64,000 bases of DNA from NCBI GenBank assembly GCA_947000775.1, contig CAMQGK010000514.1:4676501-4740500 (forward strand). Direction: 5' to 3'. Numbering within the stretch: position 1 is the first letter of the stretch; each line of letters begins with the position of its first letter. Positions 25,443 to 38,218 of this stretch are shown piece after piece. The DNA comes from Pterois miles. Lineage: Eukaryota > Chordata > Actinopteri > Perciformes > Scorpaenidae. The translations under genes were made by a program, and so were the position numbers. The notes beneath the pieces were generated by a model, which saw nothing but the letters and a program-made list of their open reading frames with translations, did no database searches and was not told the DNA's origin.

Positions 25443-25678
25443 ATGCTTCGGTGGATTCTTGGTGGTCGAGAAGCTCCGGGTTCAGTGGAGGTAAGTTCAT
25501 ATCTAACGGTGGCTAACGTGACCTCAGTTAAGCTAGCTCACATTTAAAGATGTATGCTAGCAGTTTGATCAACGTGTCTTGCTTAGTAACTCAGATTTAT
25601 TACAGGATTTATCCGTGTTGCTGACAAATTTCTACTGGGGTGGACAGTAGTCTATCTATCTATCGATCTATCTATCTG

Positions 25679-25714
<36 letters not shown>

Positions 25715-28700
25715 GTATTCATGATAATACTGCTTGAGCTAATACACACCTGTACTCTTCATAACATTCATGTATTACTGCAAAAAAGATTTGAGGAAAG
25801 GAACTAAAGTACATTTATTCAAGGACTTACACTTGAGGTAGTTGTGCTTGTTAAAATGTTATGTTACTTTATAATTTAACTCCACTACATTTCAGGGGGA
25901 AACACTTTATGGTTATATGGTTCAAAAATTATAATCAGCATTAGAAAATACTAGCTATTATTACAGTAAACTTAACAACCCAGCAGTATTTTAAACGAGT
26001 TAAATTAGCTGTACAGCAGCTACTTACATTGTTGCATAGGGAGTATACTTTGATACTTGAAGTACACTTTTCAGATAGTACTTTTACCTTTTACTGAAGT
26101 AAGATTTTCAATGCAGGGTTTTTACTTGTAAGAGTATTTTCATATTGTGGTGTACTGTAGATACTTAAGTGAAATACACTTTGATTGTCTCTCTGGTGAA
26201 ACCACTAAAAGCTCAGCCATCTGAAACATGAGGGGCCACTGTTAACACTGCTTGTTAGAGTCATTTCTAGCAAACCTTTTCTTTTTGTTTTCAAATTCAT
26301 TGTTTTACCACACTGTAAATAGTATGGCAGCACCTAGTGATAGTTTTTGGTGCTAAACTAAGTGCACAGCGTCACCTGACCTGCAGCTCAGGAAGCTCTT
26401 ATTGAAGTCAGGTGTGCTGAGAATTAGTGGCTTGTGGAAGACAACCTGATGATACAAACGCTGCATGGTTTGGTTATTTTGGCTGGTTTAACTTTGGTTT
26501 GATGAATTTATTTATTTATTTCCCCACTTATTTGTAAAGGCCTATTTATTTTGAGAAATGTTTGTTACTCCATCAACTCAAGTAAAGCATTCAAACAACC
26601 TTTGGACCACCCGAAACCATCATGGATCATCAAACAGTGAGTGAAAAACTAACTGGTTTAGCTTAGAAGCCACAATTACTGCTTTAACCGTAAACAATGC
26701 ATTGTATTTAATATGTTTAAAATATTGTTTTAAGGTAAAGGCTTAATCTGAAAAGTAACTGTAGATGTCGTAAGTATAATTCAGTAAAATGTACAATATT
26801 TCCCTCTGAATTGTAGTGGAGTAGAAGTATAAATTAGCAGAAAAAGGAAATGCATAAATAAAGTAGGGCTGTCAATCGATAATTGTGGTTAATTGCAATT
26901 TCATTTTATTTGCGATTTAATAGCACATTTTTTTTTATCTGTTTAAAATGTACCTTAAAGGGAGATCTGTCAAATGTTTAATACTTTTATCAACATGGGA
27001 GTGGACATGCATGCTTTATGCAAATGTATGTATATATTATTGGAAATTTATTAACGGCACAAAACAATGAGAAATATAGTCCAGAAACCCTCACAGGTTC
27101 TGCATTTAGCATAAAAAATATGCTCAAATCATACTGCGATACTGTGGTCAGAAGTCAAGGGACCCCTCTGAAAATGGCCGTGACATTTTTTCCTCACCAA
27201 AATGTAGCCCAACTTTGGAGCATTATTTACCCTCCTTGTCAAGCCTGATTGACATGGTTTGTACAGATGGATTCTTCAGGTTTTCTGTTTTCATATGACA
27301 CCAGTATCTTTACTCAGCTATAAAACCGAGCTGCTACAACAAAAAATCATGTTAAAATAAATTTGCATTAACGTTTTATTACCTTAACTTTGGCAGCTCT
27401 AAAATAAAGGCCTTAAAATTGCAGTAAGTGTAACACTTGAATAAATGTACTTTCCTCCACTGTCTGTCCCTGCTCTATACTCGTACTCTATACTCTGAGT
27501 CCACTTTCTACCTCTACCCCTCAGCCCGTTTGTCTCACTACTTTCCCTCTTATGTCTGCAGAAAAGCCCCGTGTTGTGCATCGGAGAGGAACAGCCCAAA
27601 AACTGGTTCACTGAGCTGCAGGTGCTGAAAGGACATTTTGACATTGTTCGATTTCTGGTGCAGATTGATGACTTCAGGTAGGCAGACCACCACCCCCCCC
27701 ACCCTACCTCTCCACTCCTATTTTTTCCTCTCTTTCTAAGCCCTCTCCTCTCTACCCTTGGCTGGCCTCTATCCCTCTGTGATTGACAGGAGATCCTCAC
27801 CTACAGAAAACTTACAGAGCATGACAAGAGCCCAATCATCACCACTATGTGATTGTGTGTGCACAGTACAGTATAACCAAAGCCCTTTAATGCTGTCCAT
27901 ACACACATACACGCACACATAAAGGTTTTGCACCTGCTGTCCTCTCTGCACTGCTTTGTGAAAGCATGCTGCACACAGGCATGGTAGAGTGGGTCTGCAT
28001 AAGTGGTCAGATTGGGATTTATAACAGAACTAAGTGTGTGTGTGTGTGTGTCAGGAGGTGGGGGTTGCTTCACGCCTGGTCTCCTCCAGTAATAACCCCC
28101 TCCTCTGGGTCTCGTCCTCTCCGCACACAGGTCCACAGTCGGGGGCAAAGGGCAGAAAATGTTCTCCAGATTGCTTTTGAAGTCCAAAAATGTATCCTCG
28201 ACAGTTCCTCTCTTCTCATTTTATCTCTCTTCTTTTTATCCGGTCATCCTGTCTGTTGATTTTGGAAACAGGTAGTGTGGATGGTTGAGGGTCAGAGGGC
28301 AAGTGAAGGTGGGAGGCCTCAGGACAGATGTTTTTTTTAAGATTACTGTGGACGAGATGGACTCACGGGAAATGATTCCTCACACAGATAGAGATTAACT
28401 TGGTTTGTTTGACTAGATGAGGCCTGCCAAGTGCACAGAGGTATTTCTGTCACATATGAGTCTACTTGCAAGAAACAACTTCTACCGTTTCATCGTATGT
28501 TTTCCAGATGTGCCTCTGCAGGCGATGATGGCCTTGTTTTGGTGTGGAACGTAGAGGTAATCTGCTGCAAGTTGATTATTTCAGTGCATTGTGAAATTGC
28601 AAACAACACAGTGGCACTAATTGCTTTTTTGTTTCTCTCTTTCTGACTGTTAGACTGGGGAGAGGCTGCAGGAGCTGAGGGGCCATTCCCAGCAAATAAC

Positions 28701-31700
28701 AGCCATCACCACTTTCACCTGTAATAATGGACTCGCGTCACACACCTCGCTCATCACCGCCTCCTCAGACCGAAGTCTCAGCGTATCCTCATGTCAGAAT
28801 TATTAATTTGTTTATTGTTGTTTTGCTATCAAACTTGATTTTCCTGAACCGGGTTTGTCAGCTGTGGGATCCTGATACAGGCAACAGGGTTCAGACCATT
28901 TCAGATCTTCAGTCTTCTGTAAAGGTAATCTGCCTTGTTACGTATACAGCTGCAACGATTAATAGATTAGTTAACAACAGTTAAGTAATCACCAGCTTTT
29001 TAGATAATAGATTAATTGGTTTGAGCATTGAGTCATAATTCTCTGACTGCAGCTTCTTAAATGTGAATATTTTCTGTTTTTTTTCCTCCGCTGTGAAAGT
29101 AAACTGAATATATTTGAATTGTGGACAAAACAAGACATTGAGGACGTCGTCTTGGGCAATTTTCTGCCATTTTATAGACCAAACAACTAGGGATGCACAG
29201 ATTTATCACAGATTTATCATTTATCATTGTGTCGGCTAAATGTTGTTAGCTGCTGGTTTAATTACATTTAACTTAACTAGATAATGAATTCCTCTCATTG
29301 AGTAGCTAGCTGTATACAGGCAAAAGGGTCTTTGAAGTTTATTTTAATGCTTGTCTCATAAATTTGTATGACTTTAATTTGTGAATATAATAATTTGAGT
29401 AAAGAGCTGCATTACTTTAAGAGTGAAGATAGTTCAGTTATTATGTTATTTATAATGAAAGTGTCTGTTTTCCTTGTACCATAGAGGGAATAAATAACAA
29501 AATAATCAACAACAAAACATCGGTGTCAACCAAATTTTTATTTTAAACATAAGTATCGACCCATGATTTTTCATTCGGTGCATCCCTACAAACACCCCAT
29601 TAATGAAGTAAATAATCAACAATTATTCCTAATAATTGTTTGTTGCAGCCCTATTTACATAAATGTAATAGCACTTTTGCATGTGGGTCTCATGTCTGAA
29701 TAAGTCACTTTTATGTAAAAGTCACAATGTCAATGTTACTACCAAAAGATTTTTTAGTCGACTAACTCATACGATTTTATTGACTAATTGATTTAATCAA
29801 CAGATCTGTAAAACTGAGTTTCTCCACAGAGTCACACACAAGCACCACTTAATCTGGTGTTTACCAGAGATGTGCTCACAAGTTTCTATGAAATAATCCA
29901 TTCAGCATGAACAAGCATAAAATACTACTAATCAACTAAAGAAATCTTAACTGACTAAGACCAAAACGACCAACTAGTCGTCTAATCGCCTAAGAGGGGG
30001 CAGCACTGGACTGATGTAAAGGCTACAGCAACACGAGGTAACACATGAACCCAAGGACATAAATAATAATAATTATGATAAAAACAAAAAATAAATGCAC
30101 ATCTTGTTCAGCCTTATTTAGAGCACTGTGATAAATTCATCATCTTTTGCACACGAAAAACAACAGTACTCAGACCAGCACTCCCTCGCTGTATTATTTT
30201 CATTCATCAGTGTGCAATTTTGATTTAGCACATAACCTCATTTTCCTTTTCTTATTGCTAAAGTGTAATTCAGTGTTCACAGAGTATAACCATTATTTCC
30301 TGACATGAACATGTCTGAGCTGCATCATGCAAGCAAATTGTTTATCTTTTTAAAAATTGAAAAAGATCAAATATTTAATGTAGTTTTTGAAGTTTCATAA
30401 GGGTTATATCTGCAGAAATGCTCCGTACATATAGAACACGCAATACAGTACGTTTTGGTCCTTCATGTTTGATTCTCTTGGACATTCCAGTCATCTTAGT
30501 CTGGGCAATTAAGTTTGTGTTGGCAAGATATGTAACATACTAATTAAAATGTTTGACACTGAAAGTTGTTCTGCCAGTTATGATTTAAGATAAAAATGGT
30601 AATTGCCTCCTCTTGGTGATGCATTAAGGTTAATTACAGCATCTATAGGCTAATTGCATTTGATTTATTTTCTCATATTTAGTGTGTGCACGTGCTGAGA
30701 TGTGTGCATGTGGGTCTGTGTGTCCCAGTGTTTGCTGGTGCTGGAGCGGCTGTGTGTGTGGGTCTCCGGCGGCGAAGAGCTGTGTGTGTGGAACAAAGAC
30801 GTCCAGCTGCAGTGTCACAGACAGAACCACAGCGACACTGGTGAGGACCAACACAAGGAGAAATCACTGTCACAGTAAACCTCTCGTGTTGATTGTTGCA
30901 CCAGCGGTGCTCAACCTCTGACACGGCTGTTTGCACGCAAACTGATTAGTGTTTCGGCTTTTTGCAGGAATAACTGCTTTGATTGAGCTGCCCAAGAACT
31001 GCATAGCAGCTGCTATGGATAAAGAGATAGGTACGAGAAGGGATGTCACAAGTTGATTGTCATACAAATTATTGCTGTTAATGATTTACGTTAATTGTCT
31101 TTTTCTGTGTATTTTATGTCGCTCAAAGTGTCCTCCAGTAACTGGTATTGTGTATTGACATGTCAAGCATGCAGCAACTTCTTTAATTTAAAAACATGCT
31201 GGATAACTATGGAACACTGGACTCCTCTCTGTCATCATCTTGCTTTGGAAAACAACAAACACAGTTTCATATGAGCTGAAACAGAAGAACCTGCCCAGCA
31301 GCAATAAGCTGTAGACGGCAGAGCTCTCGTTTCCATGTCTTTTATTCCTGACACTGGAACCTTGAGCTCAGGTAGACTCTTTGATGGATGTTCACCTAAT
31401 TCACTTTCTATTGTTGCCACATTTGTAACACTGGCTTTAAATTTCTTTGTGATTGTGAAATCCAACAATTGTGCAAAATGATCGAGGTTAGCTCAAATAA
31501 TTGTGATCAGGCAATTATGCATTTATTGTGACAGGCCTTGGTAAGAGACAATTATGTTCAGTAACTACAGTATATGTTCGGTGCACTACAACCTAAAAAT
31601 CACAAGTTACGTTAATGCGTTAAAAAAATTAGTGGCATTAAAACAAATTTGCGTTAGTGTTATCGTGTGAACTTTGATAGCCTTAGTGTTAATACATGAA

Positions 31701-34700
31701 AACTAGAACACTGACCGTTATATTTTCTTCTTTGCAGTGATCTACAGGCTGACAGTCTCTATTGATTCCTCCCTGTCGCTGGCTGAGATCCGCTGTCTGT
31801 CTGACCACCAGGACAGGATTCGAGCTCTTATCAACGTCAGTGGTCAGTCTGTCAGGAAGCTCATTGTTGGAAATCTGGAGGCTGGGTTAAGTTTTTGAGA
31901 TATTGAGAAATTGCACGTCACACCCTTTGGTTAATATGACTTTGTTCTTTGTCTTCCTCAGACGGGCTCTTCGCCAGTGGTTCCCATGGGGGCGAATTGA
32001 TCTTATGGGATGCGATCGATTGGAACATTGTGCGCTATGAGCACATCCTGTGGGAGGAGTCACAAGCCTCCACTCAGGCTGAAATTCGACTGGCTGCTCC
32101 AAAACCCAGTGCAATGTCGATTCAGCATCTGACCTCCAATGGAAGGGTGAGGAAGACGAGAGATGTGCTGGTTGTTAACCTTTTGTTTTGTTATCATGAT
32201 CCATAACAAAACATAATGTGTGTGTTTTGCAGCACATCCTTGCAGCTGTGGGCAGCGGTCTGTATGTGTACAGTGTTCTGACCAAGACAGTGGTGGCCTA
32301 CAGGAAGGTCGCCCATGACTCGAACGTCTTGCACACCATGCTGCTATCTGACAGGTAAGATATCACTTCCTGTCTGTAACCTCTTCAAAGTTTTGATTTG
32401 ATTTATTTGACATACAAAAACTATATATAAAAGCGGATCATGTACTGTGACAAATACATATTCATAGAAAATCTTGAGGATAACACGAGAAAGTTTAAAG
32501 AATGACTTATGTCCATTGTGGTCCTTTGGCGGGATCTTTGACTTTCAAATAAAAGAGCATTGCCATAAGCTTTAAATCTCTCCACCACCATCCAACGGTG
32601 TCTCTGCACAAAAGCAAAATGTCCACCTGGATGGTCGGAGGCAGTGCAGCTCCAGTCTGCTGTTATATAGAGCAAAATATTGGTGTTTCTTCATCACCAG
32701 GAAGCTGCCCAACACTGACTTGACTCTGTATGGTGGATCACTGAAAGAGACCAGCATGTAGCTGTTGCCTCTACTAGTTGGGTCTTGGTCATGCAGCTTC
32801 ATAAAGACCTCAGCCACACCTTTATCAACGTCCAGATACAGTATGTTGTACCTCAATAAGTGTGCTGATTCATAAAGGCGGCCATGTCACACAGGAAAAG
32901 TGGAATAGGTATTTTAAATGTAAAGCTGTGGTTGAATGCTTTTCTAAAATTACTGCTGTCCACATCTGACCTGTCGTAGCCAAACAGTTCAAACACATGT
33001 TAATATTTTTTATAATAAGTAGGGCTGTTGCAATATTGCAGTACCACGCTATTGACAAGTTATTTGCAGAAGATGGCAAGCAACCACCACAACTGTTGTT
33101 CACCTTTTTTGTTTTTTGACAACTGGTCTAGACTCAACAGTGCAACAGGCATGTACTCCTCTTGTCCTCCACATGAGGGCGCCATTGCCCCCCCTTCTTC
33201 ACTTGAAACAATTTTCTTTTTCTAGGCGTGTGTTAAATAGCGGCCGTTGGACTAAACTGTTGGTATGACTCTGTCTCTGTTTCAGTGAGCTGATGTCGTG
33301 CTCTGAAGACGGTAGTGTGAGGATGTGGGAGATCCAAGACCTTCCTTTACCTGCTGAACCAGCCTCTCCAGGTGACACTGACACACCAGGGTTATTATAG
33401 TAAACTAAAACAAAATAAGCAGGGAAAAGTAGTTTTAGTAAACAGAAACTAAATGAATATGAAATCCCTTCAAAGTGTCTGCATCAAACTGTCTAAAAAT
33501 GACTCTACCTATGTTATTTTATTTTTAGTTGTGTAATATTAAAGACAGAATTTAATCAGAAAAGTCAAAACAAATTTTCAGTGAGTTGAAATTAATTTAA
33601 AATTCAAAAACTATAATAACCGTGACACACACACACCCAAGCATACAATGTTTGACATGCTTAAATGTGCTGATAGGATGGCGAGTAGCTCACGTTTACA
33701 GACATCAAGTAGGCCATCGTCATGTTTCCTCCTGCGGATTTACCACCTTAAAGAAAACTGCATTCCAGTGATAGGTCACATACATATAGTATGAATCAGA
33801 AAGTTGAAAGACTAAGGAAAATTGCCTGCACTCAGCTTTTGTGTGTACAGTTGAGGTGCTGTAATGCAGTCCAGATGTGGTGGTGAGTATATCAAAGGAG
33901 CGTGTAGAGTACCAGCACTTTTCTACTGAGGTGAGGTGGTCTAAAGTTGAGTCTGTGTGGTCATGCTGTCTTTGATGGTTTAGCTGTTGGCGGTCGGTGC
34001 AGAGCTGTGTGATTCTGAATGGATCTTGGCTGGAGATCTATTACACACTATAGTGTATACACTGAGGCTGCAGCACTTGCTCATCATCACTGTTTTATGT
34101 CTCCAAGAAGCCAGAAATCAGTAACTTTTAGTATATTTCAGCCTGGTGTTTTCTGTGATTGTGGCAATGTTGCTGAGGTTCTAGTGATGAAATATCATGT
34201 AGCTCCCCAATATTTGGGTTTCAATTCAATGTTTTGCCTCCAGCACTCAACTTGGCTGTTTTGAATAATTTTCACTGCTGTCGTAGTGTAGTTGTTGGCT
34301 GCAGCTGTTTTCAGTGAAAAGGCTGTAAAAACCCCACTGAACACTATCTGCTCGGCAGCAAACAGCAGACAGACACAGTTAGAGACGAGCTGGTGAACAT
34401 AGTGGAGCATTCAACAGCTAAAGAGACAGATATTTCCCTCAGGAACTGGTGGAGACTGAAAACAAAGAGAGAGAAAATACAGGACTTAAATTCATCAGGT
34501 GACTCAAACACAACTCCTACTGAACGATAATGTTGCTTTGTAACTGCTGGATGTTTAAATAAGAAACTGTTTGCTAACTCCATCGGCTGAAAAGGTGCTA
34601 ATCATGTTAACCTTGTGTTCACAGCCTGTTTCCTACAGCATTCCAGCCAAACACTTATTTCTGAGTCCGACAGAAAGTAAACACAGGAAGTAGACATCGG

Positions 34701-35663
34701 ACGATCAAAATTAGGTCTTATTTGATCTGTGTAGTTTAAAAATGTGGATTAGAGCAGATTTAAGTTCAGTAATTTCACCCTCATTCTGATTAGCCGTGTT
34801 TCCATTCACACATTTATATGCACATTTTGAAATATCGCAGTAGAGAAGCTATATGGAAATGGCTAAATTCAATAAAACTTATTCAGTTGTGAAAAAAAGT
34901 TTTTACACTTGCTTGAGGTGGATTTTGCTCTTATGGACAAATAGTTGATGCAGTAAATGGATTATGGAAAGGCCTTTACCGAACATTAACTCACATGACT
35001 GATCAGCTGTTTCTGCTGTCGGCATCTTCTCAGATATATATTTATATTGTCTTTGTCTCCTGACAGCAATGAAACATCGGTGACACGAAAGAGCAATTAA
35101 AACTTGCCCATTTGAATCAAATTCCTGAAGATCTCTCCATTTTTCTCTCGTAGATACGATAGTTGGATGCATGTGACTTCATCCACGCCGTATACCGGCC
35201 GATTACAGCCATTCGTCACCAACTTCTGACCAAACTATGCTGTAGCCGTGTTTATTTGCTCCAAACCAGTTGAGGGAAATGTGCCTAATTCACATTTCTT
35301 TTTTGGCGACATTTCAAAAGTTTGCTTAAAATTCACTTGACAGTTGATACAGCCGCTGATTTTCTCCTCTAATAATGAGTTACTGCTGTTTTTAGCCAGC
35401 CCAAAACATTTTGTTCATGCAGTAACCACATAGGTAACATGACCAGGTACAGTATGCACAAGATCAACACCATTTTTATTCTTTTTTCCATTTTTTAAAA
35501 ATGAGTTTTTCTCATCCCAGGGTTCTTTGGTATGTGGACTTTTGGCCGGTCAAACAAACAGACTGGTCCTCCGTCAAAGAAGGTCATGGACGTCCCAAAC
35601 ATCAGGACACTGGAGTTGACGGGTGATCTGATTGGACACTCGGGGGCAGTCCAGGTGTGTGTG

Positions 35664-35694
<31 letters not shown>

Positions 35695-36204
35695 CACGAT
35701 TAATCACATTTGTTACACATTTTCATCTGTTCAAAATATATCTTAAAGGAAGATTTGTCAAGTATTTAATTCAGCATGGGATTGGACAAATATGCTGCTT
35801 TATGCAAACAACTCAAAACAATGACAAACATTGTCCAGAAACCCTCACAGATACTACATTTAGCATAAATAATATGCTCAAATCATAATCTGGCAAACTG
35901 CAGCCCAACAGGCAAGTTGTGTAAATATATATAAGAAATTAGTGGCCTCAAAATGACTTTGTGTTAACACGTTATACCACACTATCTTTGACAGCCCTCC
36001 TTCTTCTACTGCAAAACGGTGTCACAGCAGTGCGCTAACACTCCCTGTTTGTGCCTGTGACAGATGTTTGTGAGCTTCAGGGAGAAGGGTTTGGTCACCT
36101 GCTCCACCGACCACCTGCTGATTCTGTGGAAGAACGGAGAAAGGCAGTCGCACCTCCGCAGCCTGGCGCTTTTCCAAAAACTGGAGGAGAACGGAGGACT
36201 CTGA
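25443..36204 (+). CDS. wdr41: WD repeat domain 41 (complete, 13 exons)
   Basis: Coding exons: 25443-25490, 27562-27677, 28508-28556, 28654-28782, 28862-28924, 30729-30840, 30968-31030, 31738-31842, 31962-32146, 32233-32354, 33286-33371, 35521-35654, 36064-36204. They total 1353 bases and encode 450 residues, close to the roughly 459 of the human protein; every junction is GT-AG and in frame. The start MLRWILGGREAPG matches vertebrate WDR41. WD-type repeat ends are visible at GDDGLVLVWN (61-69), SSDRSLSLWD (to 117), ELCVWN (152-157), GELILWD (239-245), EDGSVRMWE (338-346) and LLILWKNGER (near 426), giving a beta-propeller. WDR41 is the non-catalytic partner in the C9orf72-SMCR8 complex and anchors it to lysosomes. 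I saw no canonical AATAAA in the 500 bases after the stop; AGTAAA at 36364 is a possible variant. Confidence 0.96.
25651..25712. repeat. (TCTA)n microsatellite in wdr41 intron 1
   Basis: About 15 tetranucleotide units with two interruptions (CGAT and CTGT). Confidence 0.95.
26864..27401. mobile_element. hAT-like MITE with perfect target duplication, wdr41 intron 1
   Basis: The left end is TAGGGCTGTCAA and the right end reverse complements to TAGAGCTGCCAA. The element is flanked by AAATAAAG on both sides (26856-26863 and 27402-27409), an 8/8 match and the length used by hAT transposases. The 538-bp interior has no transposase. Relatives are at 18780-19130, about 31515-31686 and 35690-35998. 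Confidence 0.8.
28945..29653. mobile_element. hAT-like MITE, copy 2, host of a nested MITE, wdr41 intron 5
   Basis: The left end is TACAGCTGCAACGATTAAT and the right end reads GTTGCAGCCCTA, inverted relative to it. The flanks GTTACGTA (28937-28944) and TTTACATA (29654-29661) agree at 6 of 8. The interior matches copy 1 at 261-600, interrupted at 29188-29588 by another element. Confidence 0.7.
29188..29588. mobile_element. Second hAT-like MITE nested in the first
   Basis: The ends TAGGGATGCACAGA and (reverse complement) TAGGGATGCACCGA match at 13 of 14. The flanks CAAACAAC (29180-29187) and CAAACACC (29589-29596) match at 7 of 8. The sequence on either side continues the outer element, so this one inserted later. 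Confidence 0.8.
29748..30004. repeat. Dispersed repeat in wdr41 intron 5
   Basis: Begins TTTTTAGTCGACTAACTCAT and ends ACTAGTCGTCTAATCGCCTA followed by AGAGGGGGCAGC. These GTCGACTAA-type ends are typical of a fish non-autonomous DNA transposon family. I could not settle its exact ends or a target duplication. Confidence 0.45.
31515..31686. mobile_element. MITE tail fragment in wdr41 intron 7
   Basis: Shares GTTAATGCGTTAAA, GGCATTAAAACAAATTTGCG and the end CTTTGATAGCCTTA with the family at 26864-27401 and 18780-19130. The 5' part is missing or too diverged to see. Confidence 0.45.
32355..33285 (+). other. wdr41 intron 10
   Basis: No exon is seen. Minus-strand frames at 32421-32856 overlap one another and match no known protein. 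CCACATGAGGGCGCC near 33169 resembles the CTCF core with mismatches. Confidence 0.4.
33372..35520 (+). other. wdr41 intron 11
   Basis: A 2.1-kb intron without visible exons. About 33960-34620 and 34760-35340 read like decayed interspersed repeats (for example GCCGTGTTTCCATTCA and a related GTAGCCGTGTTTATTTG), but I could not define ends. Confidence 0.4.
35668..35998. mobile_element. MITE-like copy with poly(T) in wdr41 intron 12
   Basis: A T run of about 23 is followed by AATCACGATTAATCACATTTG and then CCAGAAACCCTCACAG, ATTTAGCATAAA.AATATGCTCAA and the end CTTTGACAGCCCT. It is the same family as 26864-27401. The end lies about 65 bases before exon 13. Confidence 0.55.
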
Positions 36205-38192
36205 CCTTTAACCCTTGAACAAGCAGAGACGTGAAGCTGTTGGTGATGTTGATCTCAAATCATTTCAGTTTACTGTCATGATTGTTGTTATCTTTTACTG
36301 ATAATGTAATGGTTGTTATTTGCCGTTTAACTGATTAATTTAATAATTGATAATTTAAAACTCAGTAAATACTTCATCACAGAAACAATTTGCAATATTT
36401 TTATTTCTAGCCTTAAGTGTTTTAGCTCTACAATGTTGATGTGAAGTCAGACACCTTGTACGGGACATTCCCCGTTATTCCAGCACAGTTCTCCAACCAT
36501 GGATTTTGTATGTGTAGTTACATACTAACAAAAACAAGCTACAATTACTGTAAAACTATTTATATAAAAAGTAAAGGTTTCTGAAATACTAAAGTAAAAC
36601 TAGAAAATGCACTCTCAAAACTAACTCAAGTGAAATAGAAAAGTCAAAAATAATATAAAACTGATATTTTTATATAGTGTAGATATTTGGGAACTACACT
36701 TATCTGCTTTCTTGGCGAGAGTTAGATGAGATCGACACCCTTCTGTCCTCTAAATGTGAAGCTACAGTTGGTTAGCTTAGCGTAGCATAAAGACTGGAAA
36801 CAGCTAGCTACCATCACCCCTAAAGGTCACTAATTAATAGCTTACGTCCTGTACGTACCCCCAGGAAACCCCCAATTTAAGGCTGTACCAAATAATTTGA
36901 ATCTTTGTTGACACGAAAAGTCATTTGATTTTAGTCAAACTGTTAAATTGATTTTGTCAGATTATTTTTTTAATTTAATCTTAGTCCTGTTTAGTCATCA
37001 GATTATGCTGAACATTTCTGTCAATTTAAAGTTATTTCACATAAAGTTTTACTTTATATTATTATATTATTATTATTATCATATCTGATGAAAAACACAG
37101 GTTGAATGATAAAGAATGCAGCTTTGTAGTTAGTTTGAGTCCTGATGCTGCTCATTAATGACATGCGGGTCGATTCTACCCACCGATCCGTTATGAGAGC
37201 CAATCAGCCCCAAGTCTGAGACAAGAAGGACCGAGACGGACTGAGCGTCGGCGTTTAATAATGTCATCACCTCGGCTGTCTGGAAAATCTGTAGTTTTCA
37301 TTCTTTGGGTTAAACAAACAATATATAATGTGTTAATTAGTGAGGTTTAGAGGTGCTGTAGATCTTTTAAAAGTTGGCTTGCTGTTTCCCCCTGCTTCCA
37401 GTTTTTCTTTTAAGCACTACTATCCGTCTCCTGGTTGTATCATATTTACCAAACATGACGGTGGTGTAGATCCTCTGATCTTATGTCACAAGAAAGTAAA
37501 TAAGCACATTTCCCAAAATGTCAAACTATTCCTTTAACTTTGTCGCTGCCATTCACATAACAACGTGATATTTAAAGAATGCTTTAATCGTCTCTCACTT
37601 TACATTTCTGTGTTTGACAGAGAACATCAAAATAAGACATTATAATCCAGAGAGCAAAGTAAATGAAACTTTTCAAACAAACATGGTAGACTCTGATGGA
37701 AAGCTTGTTTTCACTACTATGCATGAGGCAGTACAATCTCTCAAAACACACACTATAGTTGTCATAGCCAATAATTTTTCTTCTTTGAAAAATAATTTGT
37801 ACTGTATAGAACATGATCACTTTCTAATTATTGTTCCGCTTATAAATGATAGAAAATAACACAGGATTGGCACGCAGCCATCAGTGTCAGAGATGAAAGA
37901 GAGAGGAAATAGAAATCACTGTAAGTGATGAAGGCTTATCATTACATAACAAGCAGCTCTACAATCTGGTTCTGCCTCAGCAGGCTCAGAGCGAGGCGTT
38001 CAGCGGCTCGTCATCTCGTCTAACTGATGTCATCATCACACTCACTGCCGCTCACAGGAAAGGCATGTAAATCTGAAATATTTAAATAGTCTTTGTGAAT
38101 AGAAATCTTCATTATCTACTAGCAAAAATATCTTTCATGATCAGAGATAGCAGTGAAACATTCAGAAGTGGAGCCACATTTCAAGTTAATGT

Positions 38193-38218
38193 AAAAAAAA
38201 AAAAAAAAAAAAAAAAAA
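38193..38218. repeat. Poly(A) tract
   Basis: 26 consecutive A residues. The 5' sequence is not recognised as a retrotransposon. Confidence 0.9.

Noticed and set aside
27399..28259. Overlapping frames around wdr41 exon 2 on both strands
   Set aside because: Low-complexity and pyrimidine-rich intron sequence; only 27562-27677 (+) fits WDR41 and correct splice sites.
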